A stretch of DNA of 64,000 nt from Cherax quadricarinatus (GCF_038502225.1 NC_091325.1:34206941-34270940), one strand, 5' to 3'. Shown: positions 34,136 to 46,170, numbered from the stretch's first letter. Notes: a model not told the origin generated them from the sequence alone. Program-made: numbers and translations.

Positions 34136-35454
34136 TCAAGTACGCAAGGAGTAACGACATTCAGGTTGGTTATCTGACTGAGTATCTGAGGTAGAGGGTA
34201 CAGAGTCAAGAGGATTTTCAGCATCTGTCATATTAGTCTGGGTAGCAATATCATCAACATCGCATACTAATTTCATATGATCTAAATGCGATTCTTTGTA
34301 CTTGCCCGTACTAATTTCTCTAACCTTATACTTATTACCAGAGATATGTTCTACTACTCGATAGGGTCCGACAAACTTTTGATCGAGCTTAGGCATTTCG
34401 GATGTTTTGTTGAAATTTGTCAGCATTACTCTTGAACCTACTTTGACTTTTGACGGCTTAGCATGGCTATTAGTTACTCTAGTAAATTCTGCTGTTGATT
34501 TATGAAGTGTTTCACGGATTCTTCTAAAAACACACTGAGCCATGCTGGTACGAGTTGCTACGAAATCATCAGGGTTGTAATTAGGTTTCGGAGTGGAATA
34601 TAACAACTCATAGGGTAAATGCTTGTCTACACCGTACAATGCATAATGTGGAGTATCACCTATGGAAGCATTGTAAGAATTTATGGCACATTGAACATCT
34701 GGTATGACTTCATCCCAAGTTTCACTATTGGAGTTGATAGTGGCTCTCAGGACATCAAGTACTTTTTATTGGTTCTTTCGGCTAACCCATTGCTGGCAGG
34801 ATGATGAGGAACAATGGTGGATTTAGAGATCTTGTATAAAGTACACAAATTTTCAAGAATCTCATTACAGAATTCACCTCCATTATCTGTTACTAAGGAC
34901 TTAGGGGTCGTATGCCTGCAGATAATGCATTCTTTAAATGCTTTAGCTACTGTCTCTGCAGTCTTATCTGCAATAGGAACTAACTCACAATATCTGGTGA
35001 AATGGTCTACCATAACACACAGATGTTTGTTGCCTTGGAGGGAACATTTAAAATTGGTTAACAAATCAAGGGCAACTCTTTCCTATGGTTTGCTAGTGGT
35101 TGGGTACACTTGGATTGGATTAGGACCATTAACATTTCCTTTATGTTGCATACAGACACTACATTTCTTAACATACTCAGAAATGTCAGTTGCCATACGT
35201 GGCCAAAAGTATTTCATTCTGGCTTGTTTCACAGAACGATCCATACCAGGGTGTGCAACACCTGGTGCATCATGAACTAGCTGTAGAGCTACGTTCACTA
35301 GTGACTGTGGAATTACTAACTGGTAAACTCTTCTGCTTAGAGTACCCAACTCGGCTGTTCGATACAGTAATTCTTGGCTCATTACAAAGTCACTAATGGG
35401 TGCTGGTGGCTTCACAGTAAGAATAAGATCTTCCTGGAGCAGGAATCGAATCAC
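34136..35454 (-). pseudogene. Integrase of the second gypsy element
   Basis: Frames in minus orientation give the HHCC zinc finger (HDAPGVAHPGMDRSVKQAR, CSVCMQHKG), the catalytic core (VMVDHFTRYCELVPI, LVTDNGGEFCNEIL, HHPASNGLAERTNKK, with D and E of the DDE triad visible) and a C-terminal part with a GPY/F motif (KFVGPYRVVEHISGNKYKV). There is a TAG near 35083 and an A-run frameshift near 34770 before the last 167 residues. It would insert the cDNA; the gene is broken. Confidence 0.88.
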
Positions 35455-35538
35455 ACCAGATCACATGGGATCTGTTCTTTGGGCATTTTTGACATCCTCG
35501 ACAGTAAATGGAGGATCTGCAGTAACTACACTAACGTG

Positions 35539-38181
35539 TCACGATAAAGCATCTGCGACTACATTCGACTTGCCAGGTAAGTGTTCAAAGGTGGGATTGA
35601 ACTCTTGGATAGTCAAGGTCCATCTGGCTAACCTTCCAGTAGGTTGTTTGTTCTGGAATAAAGGTATCAGTGGAGCATGGTCTGTCAAGACATGAACAGA
35701 GTACTGATAAATAATGTCTCGGAAGTGCTTTAAAGACCATACTATTGCTAAAGCTTCTTGCTCAGTTACTGTATAATTACGTTCAGCCTTCGTAAGGACT
35801 TGGCTAGCAAATGCAACTGCGTTGTACTTGCCATCAGTCTTCTGAGCTAGTACGGCACCTATGCCAATAGAACTAGCATCAGTTGTCAGATAGAAGGGCT
35901 TAGAAAATTCTGGGAATTTCAAAATTGGAGCAGATGTTAACTTTTCTTTTAGAGTTTGGAATGCTCTTTCTTGACGGAAGGTCCAAACAAAAGGAGCATC
36001 TTTCTTAAGCAATTCAGTTAGCGGAGCAGCTATGGAAGAAAAATTGGTACTGAAAGATCTATAAAAACCTGCTAAGCCCACAAAGGATCTTATGGCATCA
36101 GCAGTTTTGGGAGTTGGAAAATTTAGTACTGCAGTTACTTTACTTTGATCAGTCGTAACCCCTCTAGGAGTGACTACGTGACCAAGAAACTTAATTTCTG
36201 ATCTGAAAAATTGACATTTAGACAGTTTGATCTTTAAATTGGCTTCTTCAAGCTTACCAAGTACTACATCAAGTCTTTTCAAGTGTGTATCCACGTCTTT
36301 AGACATGACGATTACATCATCTAAGTACACCATAAGTGCATTACCAATGAGACCTCTAAAGATATTAGTCATGAGCCTTGAGAACGTGATAGGGAAGGAT
36401 CGTAATCCAAACACCATATGGAGGAAGTGATAATGACCTGTAGGAGTGGAGAATGCAGTTAGCTCTTGGCTGTCCTCGTGAAGAGGGACTTGCCAAAACC
36501 CTTGTAACAAGTCCAGGGTCGAGAAGACTTTGTTATCTACGATATTGCGTAAAAGGTCACCTAGTATAGGAAGTGGGAAGCAATCTGGAATGGTTTTCGC
36601 ATTTAACTTCCTAAAGTCAATCACCGGGCGCCAAGTGCCGTCCTTCTTAGGCACTAGGATCAAGGGCGCATTCCAGGGTGAATTGCTAGGTGCAATAACT
36701 CCATCATCAAGCATTTGATTGATCAATTCTTCTGCGACAGCAACTTGTGAATGAGGCATTCTGTACGCAGGTATGTAGATAGGTCTAGTACCAGGTTCAA
36801 GTGGAATACGATGGGACAATAAGTTTGTTATACCCATCTCACCTGGTAAGGCAATGGCTTTACGACGTTTGTTCAGCAGAGTGAACAAACGCTTGAGTTC
36901 ATCTGGGAAGTCAGTGGGAGCTAAGTCTTTCTCCTCAACTGGTGAAACAGATTGATCCGGTGAAGTGGATGAGGTCTCCCCGGTAGAAATAGCACCGACC
37001 CACTGGTCAGGTGACAACTCATCCTCTACCTGAACAGGGTAAGGATAGTGAACAAGGTCAACAAGATTGGTATTTGCTCTGAGACAAACACTGTGACCAG
37101 AAGTGTTAGCTAGGAAGAAATGCATCTTACTATCTCTTACAACATGTAAGGATGGTTCAACAAATAGACCTTTTACTTTGCAGGAATCACTGTCAACTAG
37201 GACGTTATCACCATCTGGAACACTAGGAACAACAACAGACACTCTAGTGAGGGCACTAGCTGCAACAGAAACGTCTTTCTGCAGACGGCATGTGACATCA
37301 ACAAGAGATGTCATTACTAGTTTCAAGTAATCGTTTTCCGACAAGGCGTCCCCTTTGGAGAAACTACTACTTGGACTAGCAGACATTGCAGGGATAGGCA
37401 GAGTGCTCAAAGCAGTCTGAGCGTCCTCGGACACTTGAGGCAATACACTATCTTGCATATCTGAAGGTGTAGGTGGAACACAGATGGGAGTGACAGAGTT
37501 ACCAGTGCCTGACCGCTTGGGTACGCTACTGGAGAATGCATTGGCTTGTAAGGACTTAATCCGTACATCATACTCTGCAGCAGTATGACAGATTTCTGAT
37601 CCAAGCTGGTAACCCCAGAATGGAACGATCAAGTCGTCAATTTGGGCATGCCATCGGTACGGGTCGAGCACAATGCGTAAGTCTTACATGGAAGCAAATC
37701 CCAGTAGAAGGTCACCAGGGAAAGTAATCTGGTTGACAACAAGAAAAGCAGCAGTAAAGTCTCTTCCTTGGATAGCAAAGGTGAGCAAAGTCTGACCTCG
37801 GACTCACATAAGAGAACCAGCTACTCCACTAAGGGAGGTTACAGTAGTTGGTTCAACGAGGAGGACACGTCGTAACTGCTTCTCTTTAAACAAGCTAGAC
37901 CTAATGATATTAACTTGCGCACCAGAGTCCATGAACACATGAACGGGCGCATTATGGACAGAAGCTTGTACTAATGGACCAATCGTTTCGTTAGGAGTTA
38001 TATGCAAACAGAAAGGTGGGTTGTCATCAGAGAAGGCATTTTCTACTTCATCCCCAAATTCCTCTATGTCAGAGACGTGTGAAGCAGCATCAACAGCAGG
38101 GCTGTCAATCTCAAGGCTGGCTAAGGCTTCATAGGAATTCTGGACTGGGATGGTGTACTCGTTATCACCTACTACTGTCAC
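35539..38181 (-). pseudogene. Protease, RT and RNase H of the second gypsy element
   Basis: One frame, interrupted by a TGA (37804) and a TAA (about 37680), carries an aspartic protease active site in VFMDSGAQVNII and then a 710-residue open stretch. The RT blocks are GVIAPSNSPWNAPLILVPKK, VFSTLDLLQGFWQVPL and MVYLDDVIVMSK (YLDD). RNase H follows with LTTDASSIGIGAVLAQK, TEQEALAIVWSL and VLTDHAPLI. It ends DALS then a TGA at 35539, and the same frame leads on to integrase. It overlaps the end of gag in a different frame, so Pol was probably made by ribosomal frameshifting. Confidence 0.9.
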
Positions 38182-39357
38182 GACTGGACGAGTAGACTTG
38201 GGCGCTCGGATTCCCCCGAATTGGAAGAATGAGCCTGGTTCTGGTTAGTTTGTGAACCATGACGTCTGTTTCCTCTCCTGGCTCTGCGGTTGGAACGGCC
38301 ACGGAACGATCTAGAGTACTGCATGTTGTAGAGAGCATTGCACTCAGAAGTGTCATGTCCATGAATTCTATGATAAGTACAGTAGGGAAGATCTGACTGG
38401 TACTCATCATCAGTACGACGCTTCTTAGGGTGACTGTCATGACAATTAATAGCAATATGGCCACGGTAACCACAATTGTAGCAAACTCTATGACTGTGGG
38501 TACTGTACGTACTACGGGTGCTACGGGAATGATGGCTCTTAGCACTTGCTTTGGATGATGGACGCGAGTGATTAAGGTTGGGAGTTTTGGTAGTAGCATA
38601 AACTAGAGGAGGTACAAAATTGGACAAGGTGTTTGGTATAGACTTACGATAAGGGAAGGTTCCCTTGGGACACAAATTAGATTAGAGCTGCAAGCGGTCC
38701 CATAGTAGCATCTAGCGGACTTGAATTGTACACATACCTAGATGTCGGTGGCATTAGTTGTTTAATAACTCCAAATGCAGCTAATTTGGCAAACCCATCA
38801 AGGGCTGGTTTATCGTTATCTTTAAGGTACTTTGAATTTTGACCTGCTTTAACGAATGAGGACATTAGGTTATTAAGACGAAGAGCAAACTCATCTAATG
38901 ACTCTTCTGGTCTCGGAGCTGTGCAAACTAATTCTTTGAGAACAACGAACGGATCGGTTTCTCGCACCGGTTCAAGATAATTGCGAATTAACTGTTCATA
39001 ATCTTGCCACCTGGTTAGATCTTGGAAGTCCTTCATACGAATTAATTTAAATACATTTGAGGCTGCTGGAGAACGGGCTAGACTCTCCTTTCCGATACTG
39101 ATCAAACAACTCTCAGATGGGAGACCATCAACTGAAGCATTAGCTCTGGCTCTAACTGCGGTAAATCAACCTTCAAGGTTGTCTGGGTCACCATTGAACA
39201 ATGGCATAGCATCATACGGATCACGACTGAAATTACGCAGTCTAGAAGTCTGAGTATGTCTATCGTTTGATAAGAAGTTACTCGAATTTTGGGCTGACGA
39301 ATTAATGGTTGTACTAGCAGCATGTGCTGAGGCATCACTTGAGAAAACTTGAGACAT
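38178..39357 (-). pseudogene. Gag of the second gypsy element
   Basis: It starts MSQVFSSDASAHAAS. The middle portion (39105-38677) resembles a capsid (FQDLTRWQDYEQLIRNYLEP, SLDEFALRLNNLM). The last 165 residues have a zinc knuckle CYNCGYRGHIAINC and a second CTYHRIHGHDTSEC finger, followed by an Arg-rich tail. The frame is interrupted by TGA near 39166 and by a frameshift near 38677. Confidence 0.8.
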
Positions 39358-41683
39358 GTTTGCAAAATGTAAAACAAGAATTTAGAGAACAAAAGAAAAT
39401 GGTAACTGAGGAACACACAACACAGTGACTTAAATAGGAAGAAAAAATGCTTAACTATTCTGCATAAGTAATTAAAAATTGACAGGTCACACAGTAAGCA
39501 AAGAACTCACACAAGAAAAATATGCAACTGAAATGAACAACACTTTGAAAATCAAGAGAACTTGTACTTTACTCAAATCTAATTTGCTCAACTTTTACTT
39601 TAAATTGAATAAATGGCACAGTGAGTTGTCTTTACTTTCAATGCAACAAGGAAATACACAATAAAATGATAAAATGGACTCAATAAAACTTGTGCAAAAA
39701 TAAAACAGAGGCACAATTCACTGAAATAAAACAAAAAGACACAGAACAGAGCATATGAAACTGCACTGAAATAAACTGTAGCAATATTGCAGATAATTGC
39801 TAATAAAAAAAAACTGCTTAGAATCTCTGCAAGAAAAACTTTAGTGGCAACACAATATTTGCACAAGAATTATTGCAAAATGAATCAATGTGCAATAAAA
39901 ATTATTACACAAGAAAAGAAATATATCAAGAAATGAACACTTTAACTATTAACTGCACTCAAGCAACACTTAACAAGCAAAAGAACAATTTACTCTAAAA
40001 GAAGAACTTAAAAATAGCACTAAGAGTGAATTTGTTCAATGAAACATGAAAAAAATAATAGATACAAAACACAGAACAAAAAGTTTGAACACTTACAGTG
40101 ATGCAGAACACAACACACCAACATAAACACAATACTAGATTTTTCTTGCAATGAAACTTGATGAGTGAAAAATTTTGTAAAAATGATTTCTTGCTTGCAC
40201 AAAATAATGGCACTATTGTCTGTGGAAATAAGACAAATTAGACACTGGCTAAATGAAAGAATATGAATACAAGAATGTTCAACACACAGGGAACAAAACA
40301 AAAATACACAAAAGCTGGGAAGAAAAAAAAAATTATAACAGACAACACTGAGTTGTGATGCAGAATATGAGGTGAAAAATTTACTGAAATACTTCACTGG
40401 AATACTGAGAACACTAGGTGATTCTGAAGTGTAAACACAAGTTCTATACTGCTCATATGTTGCACACACAACAAAGGAAAAACACTAAGTACTTACTTCA
40501 AGTGTATAAAAAGACACACAACACAACAGATATAAGATAATGCACGAAAATTAACACTGAATAAAGGAGATTAAAAGAAATTAATGCAATCAGTACATGA
40601 TAAACACTGAGTCTGATCAAGATTCACTGAATGTCACTAAGAGAAAAATCACTGGAAACACAAAAGAAATGTCTCAACACTCGCAAATGTCTCTATGAAA
40701 AAAAATATTATCGCTGTAACGACTTGGTGAAGAATGAGGTTGATGGTAGTGGAGAGTAGAGGATTGTTTATGTGGTCTTGCTGCTGTCCTCTGCACACGT
40801 GACCGTAGAATTGCGCTTACATCAAAGAGAGACACACACAGGAGGCTTTTAACGGTGGCACAAAACACACTCTAGCTTTTGACCCCCTATGTGGTCCTTA
40901 AAATATGGTGCTACAACCCTTAGTAGTTCACCAAAACACTGAAGAAGTAGGTGAGTGGGTAATGGCTGAGTGAGGCGTCTGAGGCCACGTGGTGAGTGTA
41001 GTTGGGTTTGTGGGTTAACAGGGCTAAGACTGGCAATGGTGTGACACACGTGGTCGTGGGTGGCTGGGCATATGGGTTGAACGGCGTAAGCCCCACTGAG
41101 AACAGCCACACTGCCGCGAAGATAATTCTAAGCCCACTGGCTTAAAAACAAACCCACGAATTACCACAACACCACAGGGTTGAAAAAGAGCACTCAGAAT
41201 GGCTTTGGAGCTTGAATCACAAGCGATGAAGACTACTCACGTGGCTTGCTTGAGTACTGGAGTAAGATACCTGGGTTAGTTGCTAGCTGGCTTATCTTAA
41301 CCCTTCACACAGAATGGCTTGACAACCTCACACGATGAGCACAGCAGGGGTGGAAAGCTGGCTTGGCAGGCAAAAGAACTGGATGGGGTAGACTAGGCTC
41401 GACTGGGCTTCCTCACCACAGACTTGAAGCTGGCTTATTTTGCAAACTCGGGTCAACCCCTCGGGAGTGATGCAAATAAGCAGATACACTAATACAAAGA
41501 GACTGACCACTGAATAATGTAGAAGCTGGTAGGAGCTTGGGCGGGAGAACTGGCTTGAGGTAGCAGGCTGGCGTTAACCTCAGTAGGCCTACTGGTGACA
41601 CGAAATGGCTGTCTTGCTGGTCGAAATTTATCTCCAGAAATCGCTGTAATCGTCAGAATTACAGGCCCTCCGATGCCAGCATT
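39358..41683 (-). other. Long noncoding leader between 5' LTR and gag of the second gypsy element
   Basis: The region is about 2.3 kb. Most of 39400-40700 is A-rich on the plus strand (T-rich in element sense) with many ACAAAACACA-type words. 40700-41680 is more balanced. Minus-strand frames of 60-150 residues are Phe/Cys/Ser-rich and resemble no family; I regard them as chance. No primer site is obvious: the bases next to the LTR read AATGCTGGCATCGG on the minus strand. Confidence 0.6.
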
Positions 41684-41973
41684 TATCATAGGGGTTCTTA
41701 AATGGAGATATCGAGGGTTGAAGGTAGACACACTTGTTGGATGGTTACGATATATTGTCAGACTGAGATGATGAGGAATGGAGCCCAGTGCCTTGCCTGT
41801 CTTCGCCTGTAGGTCTACGCTGAGTGAGAGGGAGGCAGAGGTACGAGCCTACACATGAGCATCCCGTGATGTCACACAAAGTCACAGGCCTACAAGGGAT
41901 CTCCTATCTAAAGCACATGGATGATACTAATATGCTATGCTATATAACACAGGGATCAGCAACTACGCTGACA
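41684..41973 (-). repeat. 5' LTR of the second gypsy element
   Basis: This 290-bp LTR starts TGTCAGCG and ends CCCCTATGATA on the minus strand. It is followed outward by GTAC, which repeats at 33201. Confidence 0.9.
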
Positions 41974-41977
41974 GTAC

Positions 41978-42660
41978 GACCGGTATGCGGGGATGTCCTG
42001 CCAGCCATGAGAGACAATTAAGAGTGTGAGATGTCCCTAGCCTACTTCGACTTGCCAGAAGTGGTAGTGTTACCTGTGTGAAATAAGGTGACCTTGAATA
42101 CGGTCCAGTGATTATGGTCGCCTTGTTTTATGAGGCCAGTGAATCCTAGTAGTTGCATAGGATAATGGAGGATCTTAGCTGCGATGCCTGCCCTGTCTCG
42201 ATTTTCAGATGTTGTAGTGTGCATGTGAAGTGTGCCGAAAATGCGACCTTGGTGGTCGTGAAGTGGTCCAGTTGCAGTTACTTGAAAGAAGGCAACCCGT
42301 TGGAGCAGTTTTCCATGCCATAGAAGCCTAGAGAGGTTTGGCCCAATGGATAACGTGCGAGGGTGACTAGCATTGGCTAGTGCATTTCTAGTAGAAGTAG
42401 GGAAGGCACTGGAGCCCAATATTTAGTTTTTAAGGAGAAATGACAGGTAAGGAGGCTTTGCACCAGAGAGCAACTATTATGCTGGTCAACTGCCAGGTGT
42501 ACTGATTATGCTGCCTTGTGGTAGTTGAATAATTTTGAATTATGTATTTATTTTGTCTTTGTATTGTAATAGATTTAAGGGGTTACGATTAAAATAGTCT
42601 AATAACTTCGGACAAATTGTCCTAGTTCTCAGATATTTTAAACAGGGGGAGAAAGGGGGA
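41978..42660 (+). other. Internal, apparently noncoding part of the outer LTR element
   Basis: It continues the internal region of the outer element after removal of the second gypsy, and ends in the purine tract GGGGGAGAAAGGGGGA next to the 3' LTR. I recognise no protein domain in any frame. Confidence 0.6.
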
Positions 42661-43495
42661 TGTGATGTAGTTCAGCTGGGCTTGTGAGGTCTCTGGGGAG
42701 ACCTAATTTAACCAATTATATGGTCACACCTTGCCTTGGCAAACGTCTGTAGCCACGCCTACGTCTGAGGTCTTTTGTTCTTGACGGCGTCAGACCTAGG
42801 CGTCAGGTCGTACACGTGGTTGTGGAGGGTGCTTGGACTACCATAAAAGCCCAAGGAAGAACATGATCAGGAGATTCGAGCAGAGCTGCTGCTGGGGTGC
42901 AGACCTCCTGAGCAGAGACTTCGAGCGGAGCTGCTGCTGGGGTGCAGGGCTCGGGAGAAGGCTGCTGAAGTCTCTGGAGGAGACTGTTGGAGGCACTGGG
43001 CATAGTACTGGCTTGGCGCAGTACTCGTGCTGTGTAGGTCTTGGGACCTGTGGCTTAGTTCCTGTGATGAACTGTCCTCAGAACTATATTGTAAGTTATA
43101 TTCTGTTTCACCAAGCTAATTGTATTCCCTGTCTCACTGCTTATGTGTACCACCCCATTTATCTAAACCACAATAATGTTCCTGTTCCCAAATATATTAT
43201 TGTACAAGGACTTAATAATAAACTGTGTTTGAGTAGAATAGTAATATTCACTGTCCCCGTTATTTATTCTTATTTCCATTTATTTATGTTTAGTTAAAGT
43301 AGTGAGAGGGTGAGTAGTGTGGAGTGGTGGGTAGAGTAATGAGAGGTGAAGTTGTATTCACCAGTGACCTCACATTACCTACCTCTGCATACCTCATCTC
43401 TCCTACCACCTCGCCGGCCTGTCCCCTGCCTATACATACTCCTTTACTCCCATATTCCCCGATTATGCTTACGTTCCAATACCCCCTACATGACA
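42661..43495 (+). repeat. 3' LTR of the outer LTR element
   Basis: This 835-bp LTR starts TGTGATGTAG and ends CATGACA, followed by target copy CTGT. It contains a directly repeated segment near 42875-42950 (CGAGC(A/G)GAGCTGCTGCTGGG) and AATAAA near 43216. Confidence 0.85.
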
Positions 43496-43746
43496 CTGTT
43501 ATAGTGTGAGCAAAGTAACATTTATGAAGGGATTCAGGGAAACCGGCAGGCCAGACTTGAGTCCTGGAGATGGGAAGTACAGTGCCTGCACTCTGAAGGA
43601 GGGGTGTTAATGTTGCAGTTTAAAAACTGTAGTGTAAAGCACCCTTCTGGCAAGACAGTGATGGAGTGAATGATGGTGAAAGTTTTCCTTTTTTGGGCCA
43701 CCCTGCCTTGATGGGAATCGGCCAGTGTGTTAATAATATAAAAATA
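43496..43746 (+). pseudogene. RTE#2, last segment: 3' UTR and terminus
   Basis: It resumes the RTE tail with GTGTGAGCAAAGTAAC and runs through GGAGGGGTGTTAATG and CAGTGTGTTAATAATA. The same sequence, inverted, ends RTE#1 at 5038 and 21936. The 3' end joins directly to RTE#1 coding sequence in the opposite orientation at 43747. Confidence 0.8.
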
Positions 43747-44392
43747 ATCTTTATCCCATCAATCCCAGCTGCCTTACCCCCTTTCATTTTACCTACTGCC
43801 TCACGAACTTTCCCCACACTCACAACTGGCTCTTCCTCACTCCTACAAGATGTTATTCCTCCTTGCCCTATACACGAAATCACAGCTTCCCTATCTTCAT
43901 CAACATTTAACAATTCCTCAAAATATTCCTTCCATCTTCCCAATACCTCTAACTCTCCATCCTGTTTTTAACTGACAAATCCATTTGTTCTCTAGGCTTC
44001 CTTAACTTGGTAATCTCACTCCAAAACTTTTTCTTATTTTCAACAAAATTTGTTGATAACATCTCACCCACTCTCTCATTTGCTCTCTTTTTACATTGCT
44101 TCATCACTCTCTTAACCTCTTTCTTTGTCTCCACATACTCTTCCCTCCTTGCATCACTTCCACTTTGTAAAAACTTCTCATTTGCTAACTTTCTCTCCCT
44201 TACTACTCTCTTTACATCATCATTCCACCAATCGCTCCTGTTCCCTCCCGCACCCACTTTCCTGTAACCACAAACTTCTGCTGAACACTCTAACACTACA
44301 TTTTTAAACCTATCCCATACCTCTTTGACCCCATTGCCTATACTCTCATTAGCCCATCTATCCTCCCTAACTGCCTCCTCTTTTAGTTTATA
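43747..44392 (-). pseudogene. RTE#1, upstream segment
   Basis: Minus-strand translation gives [19 protein letters not shown] ([20 protein letters not shown]), [52 protein letters not shown] and GGKAAGIDGIKI: the linker and first RT residues. It is 5'-truncated at 44392 against AAATTTGCTTAT (44393-44404), which pairs with the 12-mer at 21924-21935. An insertion/deletion breaks the frame near 43965. Confidence 0.85.
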
Positions 44393-45904
44393 AAATTTGC
44401 TTATGTCCCTATTTATTCCTTCATCTATGTCGTTTATGTAAATTCTGAACAATAATGGGCCCAACACTGACCCCTGAGGAACACCACTTGTGACGTGCCC
44501 CCATTCTGATTTCTCCCCATTTATGCAAACTCTCTGCTGCCTATTTGTCAGCCATGCCTCTACCCAGGAAATAATTTCTCCTCCTATTCCATGTGCCTTA
44601 AGTTTCCTCTATAGCCTCTGGTGTGGAACTCTATCGAAAGCCTTACTGAAGTCCATATACACAATATCATATTCATTACCATGATCTACCTCCTCAACCA
44701 CCTTCGTGAAAAAAGTTAGTAAATTCATAAGACAGGAACGCCCCTTTGTGAAACCATGTTGAGATTCATTAATCAATCTGTGCCTATCAAGATGGCTACG
44801 AATTGCTTCGGCAATTATTGATTCCATAATTTTTCCCACTGTGGAGGTAAGGCTTATTGGTCTATAGTTTGAAGCCAAGGACCTGTCACCTGCCTTGGAA
44901 ATAGGTATTACATTTGCCATTTTCCACTTATCAGGCACTATTCCAGTTTGTAGTGATATGTTAAAAAGATTAGCTAAAGGTATGCTAAGTTCCTCTTTAC
45001 TTTCCTTTAACACCTTTGCAAACAGTTCATCATGGCCTGGGGATTTGTTAGGTTTTAGTTTCTCTATTTTTCTGAGGACCATGTCACTAGTTACTGCAAT
45101 CGTACATAGTTTATTATCCTGTTCTACATAATCTATTATTTCAGGAATATCGCTAGTATTTTCCTTTGTGAAAACTGAGAGGAAGTAGGTATTGAGAATT
45201 TCACACATATCCTTATCACTGTCAGTGATCTGACCAGAGTTACTCTTAAGTGGGCCAACCTTGTCCCTAATCTTATTTCTGTATACCTGAAAGAACCCTT
45301 TTGTGTTAGTCTTTGAATCCCTTGTGACCTTAGCCTCATAATCCCCTTTTGCTTTTCTTATTCCTTTCTTTATTTCTCTTTAATTGAATATATTGATTTC
45401 TTAACTGCCCATCCCCTCTTTTGATACACCTATATATGCCTCTCTTTTGACCAATGAGATGTTTTAATCTATTGTTCATCCATTTGGGATCATTTCCTTA
45501 CTCGGAACAAAAGTTGTCTGGGCAGCTTGAACTTTGCTCTGAAAAAGCCATATTGGCAACCAAGATCACTTACCTCACCCATAGTCAGGACATCCCAATT
45601 TAGCCCACCCAGGTAATTTTTCAGTCCCATGAAGTTGGCCAAATGAAAATCTGGGACAGAGATTTGATTGCAGTTATCTTGGTAATTCCATGATATATTG
45701 AAACTAAGTGATTTGTGATCACTTTCCCCAAGCTCATCATTAACCTCAAGATTAATAATTAGTGAATCTATGTTGGCAAGAACCAAGTCAAGCAGATTGT
45801 TTCCTCTAGTTGGTTCTGTCACAGCCTGTTCTAAAAAGCAATCCTGAACTGTATCAAGAAAGTCACTATACTCAAGATTTCCTGTCATATTGTTCCAATC
45901 AATT
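44393..45904 (-). pseudogene. LINE-C upstream portion: endonuclease end and reverse transcriptase
   Basis: From the right, the frame encodes the end of an APE endonuclease (TEPTRGNNLLDLVLAN, LGESDHKSLSF), a linker, and RT blocks ([77 protein letters not shown]). It stops in ISKF where RTE#1 interrupts. The catalytic FADD half is at 20915-21935. Several stops separate the pieces. It is 5'-truncated at 45904 against LINE-X. Confidence 0.87.
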
Positions 45905-46170
45905 TGTAAATACTGAATTACAGAAAATATCTACCTGGATAATGATTAATAATCTTACTCTCAATATTGACAAAACCTATTTCTTACAGTTTGGAAACAG
46001 AACCTCTGATGTCCCTCTTAACATAATGATAAACGAATCACCTATCACAAAGCTCACAGAGGGAAAATCCTTAGGAATCCACCTTGATAATACTCAAATT
46101 TCAAAAAGATATACAACACATTTCCAAGAAAATCTCTAAGACCGTTGGCATGCTATCAGAGATACGCCTC
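45905..46170 (+). pseudogene. LINE-X, downstream segment
   Basis: TVNTELQKISTWIMINN continues the LINE-X sequence left at 20914 (ILANTV), followed by NIDKTYFLQFGNRT, KSLGIHLDN and KISKTVGMLSEIR, the post-catalytic RT region. It ends at the start of an I-like LINE at 46171. I could not find further LINE-X sequence downstream. Confidence 0.75.

Larger units (their letters stand above)
33205..41973 (-). mobile_element. Second Ty3/gypsy LTR retrotransposon (conventional domain order)
   Basis: Two 290-bp LTRs and GTAC target duplications (33201-33204, 41974-41977) bound an 8769-bp element read on the minus strand. Gag, protease, RT-RNase H and integrase follow each other in the usual gypsy order. 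The LTRs differ at three positions only, all CpG transitions, so insertion was recent. Nevertheless the coding region has several stops. A 2.3-kb noncoding stretch lies between the 5' LTR and gag. A solo LTR of the same family is at 11017-11284. Confidence 0.9.
32924..43495 (+). mobile_element. LTR element without coding region, split by a second gypsy element
   Basis: CTGT at 32920-32923 and 43496-43499 flanks an element that starts TGTGATGTAG and ends CATGACA. The 3' LTR is intact and is preceded by a purine tract (GGGGGAGAAAGGGGGA, ending 42660). Without the inner gypsy, the internal region (33019-33204 plus 41978-42660) is under 0.9 kb. A minus-strand frame at 42042-42419 has no recognisable content. 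It is either a non-autonomous LTR element or a deletion derivative. Confidence 0.8.

Noticed and set aside
39600..41731. Hydrophobic Cys/Phe-rich minus-strand frames in the gypsy leader, as a possible env or extra gene
   Set aside because: They are short, overlapping and low in complexity, lie upstream of gag where no envelope gene is expected, and show no signal peptide followed by an ectodomain.
42833..43297. 154-residue plus-strand frame in the 3' LTR
   Set aside because: No domain is seen; it spans a small internal repeat of the LTR and is likely chance.
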